Origin: Candidatus Poribacteria bacterium
GTDB lineage: Bacteria; Poribacteria; WGA-4E; UBA9662
Length of the DNA: 64,000 nt
Direction: 5' to 3'
Assembly: GCA_002709695.1 (NCBI GenBank)
Contig: PAQF01000017.1
Coordinates: 69,426-133,425, forward strand
The position numbers were made by a program, and so were the translations under genes. Positions 44,611 through 53,115 of this stretch are shown piece by piece; positions within the stretch are counted from its first letter, which is position 1; the number at the start of each line of letters is the position of its first letter. The notes below the pieces were generated by a model, which was given only the letters and a program-made list of their open reading frames with translations, made no database searches and was not told the origin of the DNA.

Positions 44611-45531
44611 TTAAACCTTTTGTTTACTAACTTCTAATAGGGTTAACGTTAACAATAACAGAGGTAAAATTACGAGTGCCGATTTCCAAAAAGTAAGTTC
44701 AATTCCAATTAAACAAGGAAAAAACACAATCGCACCAACCATGGACCCTTTGAGTGCCAAATATCCATTTTTTTCGTTAGGATCAAGATACAATGGTATT
44801 CTTGCAAAAACGGTAGCAATTGATGCCAATATTACCCAAGATATATAATGCCAGCTTACACTTTCCGTCCAATGAGGTAAAACAGCAACACCAAAGGAAA
44901 AAAATGTTGCAACAGCTGATAGAACAAGTGCAGGCCAAACACCCAATTGCAAAGGAGTTGAAAGCACACCAACCCGACGATCTAATTCAATATCTTTGAA
45001 AGTTGTAATGATGTGAGTTCCAAAATCATAAAGCGTCGTTGCGACAAAAGCATACCAAACCAACCGTGGTACCCGCCCACTCACAGCAATAGCCCCAAAC
45101 ACACTCAATGTTCCAATTCCTATAGGAAGACTAATACTACCCCAAACACCATATTGACTTAAAATCGCATTATAAAGATGTGAAATCATCACTAAAAAAA
45201 CCACTAATAATCCAGCTTTGTAATTAAGGAAAAATCCGAAACACACACAAAATATATATATCGTACTAGCAGACACAAGCACCTGACGAGCAGAAAGATC
45301 CTTTGAAGGAATAGGTCGGTGTGGATTTACAATCAAATCTCGATCACGATGAAAATAGTCATTTTTCATCATGCCAGCGAAATAACCAAATGATGCAATA
45401 AGAAGAGCCAATCCAACACGCCACGATAATTGACCTGAGGACGCAATCAAAGCACCAGGCAACGTGGCTACAATCGGAATCGCAAAAAGTGGATAACGAA
45501 TTACTCTAAGATAAGATCTAATTACACCCAT
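44611..45531 (-). CDS. UbiA-type prenyltransferase
   Basis: About 306 residues with 8-9 membrane segments. The first prenyl-diphosphate/Mg motif reads N-D-Y-F-H-R-D-R-D; the usual form is N-D-x-x-D-x-x-x-D, so the middle Asp is His, though an Asp sits two residues later. The second Asp-rich motif is FKDIELDRRVGVLSTPLQLG. It would transfer a prenyl chain to an aromatic or lipid acceptor for quinone, tocopherol-like or membrane lipid synthesis. ATG 45531 is preferred over the TTG at 45558. Confidence 0.82.
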   Translation of the reverse strand: MGVIRSYLRVIRYPLFAIPIVATLPGALIASSGQLSWRVGLALLIASFGYFAGMMKNDYFHRDRDLIVNPHRPIPSKDLSARQVLVSASTIYIFCVCFGFFLNYKAGLLVVFLVMISHLYNAILSQYGVWGSISLPIGIGTLSVFGAIAVSGRVPRLVWYAFVATTLYDFGTHIITTFKDIELDRRVGVLSTPLQLGVWPALVLSAVATFFSFGVAVLPHWTESVSWHYISWVILASIATVFARIPLYLDPNEKNGYLALKGSMVGAIVFFPCLIGIELTFWKSALVILPLLLLTLTLLEVSKQKV

Positions 45532-45720
45532 CTGTCCAAAACCAACAGTTTTAACCAAAATTCAAAACGATATTTTTAACCAAATCAACCCAATCTGCTT
45601 AGTTTGACCAATTTCAGACCAAACCAAACAACTATTTATAACCGAAATTGAGACAATATTCAAGATTGCTCTACCCTCATTCTTTCTGGATCGAACATCA
45701 GCTTTGAATTTCTTAACATA

Positions 45721-45748
45721 TTCAACTATAATTACAATTAAGTAGAAT
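45721..45748 (+). promoter_or_regulatory. weak promoter-like element before the AMIN-SUMF1 gene
   Basis: TTCAAC at 45721-45726, 16-base spacer, TAGAAT at 45743-45748, about 30 bases before the ATG at 45777. The TAGAAT box matches the form upstream of guaB and the VanZ gene; the -35 is poor. Confidence 0.35.
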
Positions 45749-45776
45749 AGGAATCAGGCAAATTAGCCTCGATTTC

Positions 45777-47192
45777 ATGTATGGTCGAAAAGCAAGTATG
45801 AAGACACAAATTCTACAAAAAATATTGTGTGGTATTTTGTTAATAACCACTGACGTTCTGGCCTTAGATGAATATACTCAGTTAATTGACATGCGATTTC
45901 ACTACCATTACGAAGAACAAAAAACTCGTCTTGTACTTGAATTCAGTAAAAAAGTCAACTACATAGAGAAAAAAGGTTCCGCTCAAGTCACTGTACAAAT
46001 TTTTGACTTAGTGATTCCCTCTCAAATTAAACCAAACATTCAAATTGACATCTCCAATCCAATTCTGGGAAAAAACATGACTTTCCTCGAATTACCTAAT
46101 AATCGCGTTATATTCACATTTCCTTTGCGTATTCCAACCGAGCCAAAAATTTTTGTACTTACCAATCCAGATAGAATCGTAATCGACTTTTTTCAAAAGC
46201 AAGATTCAAAATTCAAAACCCAGAAAAAGAAAAGTTCAAAGAAATTCAAAACAAATCCAGTAAAGGGAAAAAACGTTCAGACATTAAATGAATCCAGTTC
46301 TCCAGAAGAGGAAATTAAAAACCAATTTACGGCCCTGAATACGATTAACACACCGACACAAGAAAAATTTCAGCACGTTGCCTTAACTATTAATAACAAG
46401 AAAAACATCATACCTCAAAAACAACCGGTCCGACTTGCAAAAAAAAACAATTTGGATGAACAAAACTCAAAATACAACTTGGGTTCCAGAAAAAACACAG
46501 TCACTACAAAGAACAGGTTTGAAACTATTGCTTTATCCATAAACAAAGTTGTCAAAATCCCTGCGGGGAAACTCCAGATTAAAAGCCCAAACAGCCCCCA
46601 GACATACAACACAATCCACATCAAATCATTTTACATGGACAAACATGAAGTAACTGTTGGCCAATACAAGGAATTTATCCAAGCTACTCAATACCCTGCC
46701 CCACATTGGGATAAAATAAAAAAAAATGCTCCTACTGATCTCCATTCCATAGTTTATATCAATTGGTATGACGCAACAGCATACGCGAACTGGGCAGGGA
46801 AACGTTTACCGACAGAAGATGAATGGGAATACGCCGCACGCGGTGGTTTTTTAAAAAAAGAAAAAGATCTTAGAAATACAGACAACATCAGAAAGTTCCC
46901 CACAAAACAATTGGGGAAGACACCTTACCCTAACGGCTACGGACTATATGATATGTTAGGGAACGTCAGGGAATGGTGTTTCGACGCTTATGATGAAAAT
47001 CACAACAAAAGAACTTTCCAGATACCATCTAAAACACCAGAGGGTCAAACCTTCAGAGTTGCACGTAAAAACCTATCAGGAATTGCTCAAGCACACGGAC
47101 CACAATCATATCGCCACTTTTATTCACCAAATCACTATGAAGACAATATAGGCTTTCGTTGCGCAGTAGATAGACAACCATCCGTAAGGTGA
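45777..47192 (+). CDS. AMIN-like plus SUMF1-fold exported fusion protein
   Basis: A 471-residue exported protein. After a signal peptide (cleavage near VLA) residues 35-140 resemble an AMIN-type envelope-binding domain (TRLVLEFSKKVNYIEKKG, TVQIFDLVIP, RVIFTFPLRI, PDRIVIDFF), then a basic, low-complexity linker of about 110 residues (many Lys, Asn, Thr). The C-terminal third is a SUMF1 domain: IPAGKLQIKS, FYMDKHEVTVGQYKEFI, YANWAGKRLPTEDEWEYAARG, GLYDMLGNVREWCFD, GFRCAV. The FGE Cys pair is missing, so it is not an active formylglycine-generating enzyme. ATG 45798 would give a tidier signal peptide. Confidence 0.75.
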   Translation: MYGRKASMKTQILQKILCGILLITTDVLALDEYTQLIDMRFHYHYEEQKTRLVLEFSKKVNYIEKKGSAQVTVQIFDLVIPSQIKPNIQIDISNPILGKNMTFLELPNNRVIFTFPLRIPTEPKIFVLTNPDRIVIDFFQKQDSKFKTQKKKSSKKFKTNPVKGKNVQTLNESSSPEEEIKNQFTALNTINTPTQEKFQHVALTINNKKNIIPQKQPVRLAKKNNLDEQNSKYNLGSRKNTVTTKNRFETIALSINKVVKIPAGKLQIKSPNSPQTYNTIHIKSFYMDKHEVTVGQYKEFIQATQYPAPHWDKIKKNAPTDLHSIVYINWYDATAYANWAGKRLPTEDEWEYAARGGFLKKEKDLRNTDNIRKFPTKQLGKTPYPNGYGLYDMLGNVREWCFDAYDENHNKRTFQIPSKTPEGQTFRVARKNLSGIAQAHGPQSYRHFYSPNHYEDNIGFRCAVDRQPSVR

Positions 47193-47293
47193 ACCTGAAA
47201 TTGAAGCTCACTCACTAATCTTAGGCATTCAATCTTTATAGAAAAACGAATCAATTTAGTTTTCACTTAATCTCTATTGTATTGGAAGAAGAA

Positions 47294-48106
47294 ATGATTA
47301 AACCAAACACGCATTTTAAAGTAGATGTTACAATTAACCAAGTGGATTTCTTCAATAATAACGGTTACCTGAGTATTGATCGTATTACAACAGATGAAGA
47401 AATCGAATGGCTGAAACAAATATACAATAAACTTTTCCAAGAACGAGCAGGTGAAGAACAAGGCCAATACTTTGATCTAGGAGGACCAAGAGCACATACA
47501 GGCCAAGAGGTACTCCCACAAGTACTAGGCCCCGAAAATCAGTTTCCAGAATTGCGGGAAACTACATTTTTCAAAAACGCTCACACTTTAGCAGCAAAGC
47601 TACTTAAAGTTAATCAAGATAACGTCAACGGTGGCGGACATATGATCTTGAAACCAGCCAAGTTTGGCGCTGAAACCCCTTGGCACCAAGACGAAGCATA
47701 CTGGAATCCATCGGAACTTCCACACAGGCTTAGTATCTGGATGCCACTTGACCCTGCCACTACAAACAGTGGATGTATGCAATTTATTCCTAAATCCCAT
47801 AAAGGGGAAATACGTTTTCATCGTCACATAAACAATGACCCTCTAATTCATGGTTTGGTAACAGATGACCTAGATCCTTCTCAAGCAGTCGCTTGTCCTA
47901 TCCCCGCAGCAGGAGCCACATTCCATCATTGCCGTACCCTCCATTATGCCGGTCCCAACACCACAACCGAGGTTCGACGTGCCTACATCCTTGTGCTTGG
48001 ATCACCAGGGAAACGTCTAAAGAAACCTCTACCACGCCCTTGGATCGACGAAGAACAGGAAGCACTAGCAAAACTGAAATCACTTGCCAAACCAAGCAAC
48101 ATATAA
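47294..48106 (+). CDS. phytanoyl-CoA dioxygenase (PhyH) family protein
   Basis: A 270-residue Fe(II)/2-oxoglutarate-dependent oxygenase. Iron ligands H131 and D133 (WHQDEAYW) and H217 (RTLHYAG), with R228 or R229 (TEVRRAY) as the 2-oxoglutarate anchor. PhyH-type enzymes are hugely expanded in Poribacteria. Substrate not predictable. ATG 47294 is preferred over the TTG at 47282 because GGAAGAAGAA lies between them and acts as its ribosome site. The methyltransferase gene starts one base after the stop. Confidence 0.9.
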   Translation: MIKPNTHFKVDVTINQVDFFNNNGYLSIDRITTDEEIEWLKQIYNKLFQERAGEEQGQYFDLGGPRAHTGQEVLPQVLGPENQFPELRETTFFKNAHTLAAKLLKVNQDNVNGGGHMILKPAKFGAETPWHQDEAYWNPSELPHRLSIWMPLDPATTNSGCMQFIPKSHKGEIRFHRHINNDPLIHGLVTDDLDPSQAVACPIPAAGATFHHCRTLHYAGPNTTTEVRRAYILVLGSPGKRLKKPLPRPWIDEEQEALAKLKSLAKPSNI

Positions 48107-48107
48107 C

Positions 48108-48770
48108 ATGAAACGTATTCTAGAACCAGAAGTCATGGATACAATAAAGGAAGCCAAAGCATACGATGACATGGATTTCCTTGAAGTAAATACAGCATTT
48201 GTCAACCGACTCATAGACCTTGGTATTTCGGACGGACACTTTCTCGACCTAGGAACCGGTACAGCGAGAATCCCAATTATGTTAGCAAAACGCGTCCCCA
48301 GCATCCAAATTACAGCTATAGACTTATCGTCTAACATGCTCAATATTGGGCAAAAACATGTTAACCAAGCAGAACTAACCAATCGAATTTCACTGAAAAA
48401 AGCAGACGCCAAGAACTTACCATATGCAAATCAATCATTTGATGGCGTTTTCTCAAACAGCATCATCCACCATATCCCAGACCCATCTTCCGTCATTTTA
48501 GAAATCAAGCGTGTACTCAAACCACAAGGTCTACTATATATCCAAGACTTACTTCGATTAGAGAGTACCATGGCAATAGAAAAAATCGTTGACACATACG
48601 CCAGAGACGACACACAATATCAGCGCAAATTGTTCCGAGACTCCCTGTTCGCAGCACTTACTATTGACGAAGTCGAAACAATAATCAGAAAAGCAGAAGT
48701 GACTAATACAAAAACCGCTCAGATTTCCGATCGACATTGGTCAATTGAACGAGGATTTCAAAATCTATAA
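48108..48770 (+). CDS. class I SAM-dependent methyltransferase
   Basis: About 220 residues. SAM-binding motif I LDLGTGTARIP near residues 46-56, acidic motif II ITAIDLSSNML, motif III/post region YANQSFDGVFSNSIIHHI and LEIKRVLKPQGLLYIQDL. The frame starts at ATG 48108 immediately after the PhyH stop (TAACATG), so the two are coupled and may act on the same metabolite. UbiE/Methyltransf_11 type; substrate unknown. Confidence 0.87.
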   Translation: MKRILEPEVMDTIKEAKAYDDMDFLEVNTAFVNRLIDLGISDGHFLDLGTGTARIPIMLAKRVPSIQITAIDLSSNMLNIGQKHVNQAELTNRISLKKADAKNLPYANQSFDGVFSNSIIHHIPDPSSVILEIKRVLKPQGLLYIQDLLRLESTMAIEKIVDTYARDDTQYQRKLFRDSLFAALTIDEVETIIRKAEVTNTKTAQISDRHWSIERGFQNL

Positions 48771-48796
48771 TCTTACAGTACTAGAAAGGAATATCC

Positions 48797-49546
48797 ATGT
48801 ATAAACTTGTACTCCTGAGACACGGTGAAAGCCTTTGGAATAAAACAAACCGTTTCACTGGTTGGGTTGATGTAGAATTATCCGAAAAAGGAGTGAAAGA
48901 AGCAATAGCCGCAGGCAATGCCCTGAAAGAAGCAGGCTATAATTTCGATATTGCCTATACATCCTTACTAAAACGTGCAATTAAAACATTATGGCTCACA
49001 CTTGAACAAATGGATCTCATGTGGATCCCAGTAGTTAATTCATGGTATTTGAACGAACGACATTATGGTGCACTACAGGGATTAAACAAAGCAGAAACTG
49101 CCGATACACATGGTGAAGATCAAGTACTAATTTGGAGACGAAGTTACAACATATCACCTCCTGCTCTAACAGAGGATAACAAATACTATCCTGGTAACGA
49201 TCCACGCTACCTTAATCTAGAAAAATCTGAACTGCCTCTAACAGAATGCCTCGAAGACACATGTAATCGCTTCTTACCATATTGGAATGAAAAGATTGTG
49301 CCTACAATCACCTCCGGCAGGAACGTACTCATCACAGCACACGGAAACAGTTTGCGTGCGCTAGTGAAAGACCTAGAGTCCTTATCTGAGGACCAGATAC
49401 TTCAAGTTAATATTCCAACTGGACTTCCTCTCGTTTACCATCTAGATGCGAACCTAAAACCAATCGATAAATTTTATCTAGGAAACGAAGAAGAAGTTAA
49501 AAAAGCTATGGAAGCAGTTGCCAACCAAGGGAAATCAAAAAAATGA
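48797..49546 (+). CDS. gpmA: 2,3-bisphosphoglycerate-dependent phosphoglycerate mutase
   Basis: A 249-residue glycolytic enzyme interconverting 3- and 2-phosphoglycerate. [10 protein letters not shown] at residues 6-15 with phosphohistidine H9, [41 protein letters not shown] and [13 protein letters not shown] (second His). Full length. AGAAAGGA precedes the ATG by a few bases; it follows the methyltransferase by 26 bases. Confidence 0.95.
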   Translation: MYKLVLLRHGESLWNKTNRFTGWVDVELSEKGVKEAIAAGNALKEAGYNFDIAYTSLLKRAIKTLWLTLEQMDLMWIPVVNSWYLNERHYGALQGLNKAETADTHGEDQVLIWRRSYNISPPALTEDNKYYPGNDPRYLNLEKSELPLTECLEDTCNRFLPYWNEKIVPTITSGRNVLITAHGNSLRALVKDLESLSEDQILQVNIPTGLPLVYHLDANLKPIDKFYLGNEEEVKKAMEAVANQGKSKK

Positions 49547-49607
49547 GGTCAGCAATCCCACTGTATTTAAGCAATAGTAAACCATAAGTCTCAAAGGAAT
49601 TGTGATA

Positions 49608-50519
49608 ATGAAAATGCTATCGACCAACCTATCAATTATACTAATGCTAATCGCAAATTTAGGTTTAACTTGGTGGCCAAATGGACACGCTATTCTATCA
49701 AAAGCGTCAGTCTATTCGCTCCTTGGATCAGACATACCCGAGTTCTTTCAGAATGGAGAGGCAACAATTGCCCACTGCTCAGTTGATCCAGATGTATTTA
49801 AAAGTGGCCCCATACAGCTCCGTAGCACTGAGCGTCCGGAACACTACTGTGACTATGAACTCCTGCAAGGAAATGAGCTGCCAGAAACGCGTTACGAATA
49901 CATCCAGCTATGTCACCAACTCAACGTAAAACCAGAGAAAGCAGGCTTTCTGATCTACAGTGTAGCAGAATGGACAGAACGACTTGCAGTTGCTTTTACA
50001 GAACACCGACGTTATCCGAAAAACCCCCATATCCAACAGAAATGCCTAGTGTACGCAGGAATTCTGTCTCACTATGCACAGGACATGGCACAACCACTAC
50101 ACCTAACAATTCATTACAATGGCCGTGTCGACGAAAACGGGTCTGTCATATCCAATAAGGGAATTCACTACAAAGTTGATGCCATCATAGGAAACTTGGA
50201 CTTAGCACCAAAAAAGCTGGCAACAGACCTAGAAATCCAACCCTTCGCAAATTTAATGTCCAGCATTATAACCATGTCACATGCTAGACATAAGGAGGTA
50301 GACAGAGTATACCAATTGGCAGATCAATTACCATCCGAAAACGAAAAACATCCCTCCCTAGAACCAGAAGTCGCTAATTTTGTACACCATCTTTCTAAGC
50401 TAGCCACAAAATTCACCGCTCAACTCTATGTAACCGCATGGAAGGCATCGCAAAAACTAGAATTTCCCGAATGGTATGGCACCGATTTCTCCCGTAATGA
50501 ATCAGGAAAATCAGAATGA
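49608..50519 (+). CDS. zinc-dependent phospholipase C/S1-P1 nuclease-fold exported protein
   Basis: About 303 residues with signal peptide (residues 1-21). The mature protein would begin at Trp (WWPNGHAILSKAS), as in zinc phospholipase C and P1 nuclease, whose N-terminal Trp ligates zinc. Further expected ligands: CSVDPDVFK, HYCDYE, GILSHYAQDMAQPLH (H-x-x-x-D-x-x-x-P-x-H) and NKGIHYKVDA. It would hydrolyse phospholipid or nucleotide phosphates outside the cytoplasm; the substrate cannot be told apart by eye. ATG 49608 has AAGGA eight bases upstream. Overlaps the epimerase start by ATGA. Confidence 0.82.
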   Translation: MKMLSTNLSIILMLIANLGLTWWPNGHAILSKASVYSLLGSDIPEFFQNGEATIAHCSVDPDVFKSGPIQLRSTERPEHYCDYELLQGNELPETRYEYIQLCHQLNVKPEKAGFLIYSVAEWTERLAVAFTEHRRYPKNPHIQQKCLVYAGILSHYAQDMAQPLHLTIHYNGRVDENGSVISNKGIHYKVDAIIGNLDLAPKKLATDLEIQPFANLMSSIITMSHARHKEVDRVYQLADQLPSENEKHPSLEPEVANFVHHLSKLATKFTAQLYVTAWKASQKLEFPEWYGTDFSRNESGKSE

Positions 50520-51526
50520 GCAGCCGAAGATACACAGTAGATCAAACTAACGTTGATGGATTCAAGGTATTTACATTACGAGACATAAAAAGGCAAGCAT
50601 TGGCAAAGGTCATACCAGAATTAGGCAATAATTGTTATCACTTCACGCAAACCGTTGGCACAGAACCAATCAACATCATCCTCCCCCCACCAAACCTAAA
50701 GACATTAGCACAGCGCCCTTCTGGCTACGGGAATCCCATATTATTCCCATTTCCAAATCGAATACGCGAAGGGTGTTTTTTGTTTGAAGGCAAACAATAC
50801 ACTTTTGATAAAGCACTAAACTCTCCCAATTCGATTCATGGATTGGTCATTGATCAACCATTTTATGTTGACTCGATAAGCACAGATGATGGTGCCACCA
50901 TCACCTGTCGTCTTAATTCAGAAAATCACCCAAACATTGAAAGACAATTCCCATTTAAATTCGAACTCAAAATAACCTATACCCTTAAGTCAGCCCACCT
51001 AACTATGGTAACTGAAATAGCCAATCTGAGTGATCACAATATGCCAATGGGATATGGTATCCATCCCTATTTTGCTATACCACTTTCCAGAAACTCATTA
51101 GTAGAAAATTGCCACATTTTTGTACCTGCCCAAAAATATTGGGAACTTGACGATTCTTTACCGACTGGTCATATCTATGACGTTAATGATAGCTTTGATC
51201 TTCGTACAGGTAAACCCTTTGCTGGCATGAAATTTGACGATGTATTCACCGCTTTAAAACTAGTAAACGGTGTTAGCCAATGCATAATCGATGATAGAGA
51301 TGCCGGTATCAAAATGGTCTTAGAAGCAGACGAAAATTTCCGGGAATTAGTCATTTACACACCACCAAATCGTGCATCCATTTGCTTCGAGCCCTACACA
51401 TGCCCAACCGACGCCGCCAACCTCCAAGAAAAAGGAATAGATGCAGGACTCATTACCCTTAAACCCAATCAAATTTTCAGCAGTCGAATCCGTATCTACA
51501 CACTGGATCAACATAATTCAAAATGA
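50516..51526 (+). CDS. aldose 1-epimerase (galactose mutarotase-like)
   Basis: A 336-residue mutarotase-fold protein: GYGNPILFPFPNRIREG near residue 70, SIHGLVIDQPF (catalytic His region), MGYGIHPYFAI, DDVFTALK and ICFEPYTCPTDAANL (catalytic Glu). Interconverts sugar anomers. It begins within the last codons of the phospholipase-like gene (ATGA), so the two are co-translated. Confidence 0.88.
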   Translation: MSSRRYTVDQTNVDGFKVFTLRDIKRQALAKVIPELGNNCYHFTQTVGTEPINIILPPPNLKTLAQRPSGYGNPILFPFPNRIREGCFLFEGKQYTFDKALNSPNSIHGLVIDQPFYVDSISTDDGATITCRLNSENHPNIERQFPFKFELKITYTLKSAHLTMVTEIANLSDHNMPMGYGIHPYFAIPLSRNSLVENCHIFVPAQKYWELDDSLPTGHIYDVNDSFDLRTGKPFAGMKFDDVFTALKLVNGVSQCIIDDRDAGIKMVLEADENFRELVIYTPPNRASICFEPYTCPTDAANLQEKGIDAGLITLKPNQIFSSRIRIYTLDQHNSK

Positions 51527-51725
51527 GCTTCACAAAGCCCATATTAACTAAGTAATTAACCAAATAACTAGTCCAATTGCTATAATATAAACAAATTATC
51601 TCCAAGGCGTTTTCGCAATCTCAGAGCAAAGTTACGTTCCACATATGTATATCATCTAAAACACCATTTCAACTTGTCTCCCAACCGTACTCTTGTTAAC
51701 AAAATAGACTATAAAGTAGAAACTA

Positions 51726-53054
51726 ATGTACAGAAAGCCTCTTTATTTTTACATACTATTTTTATTATGTTGCTCAAATCAATTCTCTTGGACAGAAATG
51801 AAAAAGCCAGATGATCTCACAATCATTAGTCCTCATTGGGAAGGTATCACCAAATCATTTGATCTAGCATTTAAAAACTGGTACAAACAACAAACTAACA
51901 AAAACGTAACAATAAATTGGCTATCACAGGGCTCCCGTTTTATTGAGTTAGAATTCCAAAGAGTACAGAAAGGCATTGAAGCAGATATCTACTTTGGCGG
52001 CGGTGTAGACACTTACATGATGTTCGCAGAAAAAGGATATTTCACTAGCTATAAGATCCCCCAAGACCAATTAAGGCAATTGCCCAACCACATATACGGA
52101 ATTCCAATACACGACACAACATACCAGTGGTATGCAGCAACCATTTCCAGTTTCGGCATCATGAAAAACGAAGAGTTGCGACAAAAACTCGATTTGCCTT
52201 ATGTAACCACATGGAAAGACTTAACTCGCTACGAATTACGGGGAAGAATAGGAGCCGCTGACCCAAGATTAAGCGGAAGCGCACTAATGATTTATGAAAT
52301 CATATTACAAAAATATGGGTGGAAAAACGGATTGGAGGTCATTACCAAAATAGGAGCTAATGTCAAAGGATTTCTGAGCGGTTCAAACCTCATCCCAAAA
52401 CAAATAGTCAGAGGACAAGTTATATACGGAATGACCATAGACTTCTACGCATATGCAGAAATGGCAAAACTAGGGGAAAGAATCAAATATATTCTACCTT
52501 CTGATGCAACAGTCATCGCTCCCGATTCAATAGGCATACTAAAAGGGGCCCCAAACATTGAAGTGGCTAAAAAATTTGTCAACTTCGTACTCTCTAAATC
52601 AGGACAGAAATTGTGGATCCTGAGTAATAAAGACCCCGAAGGTCCTAAATGGACAAGCCCCCTATATCGCCCAACCATTATTCCCGAGCTATACGAAATT
52701 TTAGGACAACGCTGCACAGGCCCTAATCCCTTCACTCAAAAGGTTGTGCCAATCCAGTACGACCCGCTGAAAGGTGGTGCCCGCTGGAAACTGGTCCGTG
52801 ACTTAGTCGGCGTACTAGTCGTTGATTTCCACAAGCAACTAGTGTCTACATGGGAATTAATCAACGCATGTCCAATTCCAGCAAAAAAGAAAGCAGCTTT
52901 GGACATTTTGGTTCGGATACCAATAACCGAAGATGAAGCGATCCAAATCAGTTTAAACCAATGGGACAACCAAAGTTTCAGGAACCAGAAACTGAAAGAA
53001 TGGAGTGATTTTACCAGAAAAAAAATTAGACTCGCAAAAGCAGCTATCAACTAA
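51726..53054 (+). CDS. extracellular solute-binding protein (Fe3+/type 2 periplasmic-binding fold)
   Basis: A 442-residue exported type 2 periplasmic-binding protein, signal peptide residues 1-23 (LFLLCCSNQFS). TIISPHWEGITKSFDLAF, ADIYFGGGVDTYMMFAEKG, FGIMKNEEL, TWKDLTRYELRGRIGAADP, SATVIAPDSIGILKGAPN and AKKFVNFVLSKSGQKLW follow the iron(III)-binding-protein pattern. No ABC permease or ATPase for it is in the window, so it is either an orphan or works with distant subunits; iron, sugars or phosphonates are possible ligands. The C-terminal 110 residues extend beyond the usual family length. Confidence 0.8.
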   Translation: MYRKPLYFYILFLLCCSNQFSWTEMKKPDDLTIISPHWEGITKSFDLAFKNWYKQQTNKNVTINWLSQGSRFIELEFQRVQKGIEADIYFGGGVDTYMMFAEKGYFTSYKIPQDQLRQLPNHIYGIPIHDTTYQWYAATISSFGIMKNEELRQKLDLPYVTTWKDLTRYELRGRIGAADPRLSGSALMIYEIILQKYGWKNGLEVITKIGANVKGFLSGSNLIPKQIVRGQVIYGMTIDFYAYAEMAKLGERIKYILPSDATVIAPDSIGILKGAPNIEVAKKFVNFVLSKSGQKLWILSNKDPEGPKWTSPLYRPTIIPELYEILGQRCTGPNPFTQKVVPIQYDPLKGGARWKLVRDLVGVLVVDFHKQLVSTWELINACPIPAKKKAALDILVRIPITEDEAIQISLNQWDNQSFRNQKLKEWSDFTRKKIRLAKAAIN

Positions 53055-53115
53055 CAAAATTCCACATTTTACTAATTATCATATGCTGAGAAAAAATGTT
53101 TGAACGAAGACACTA

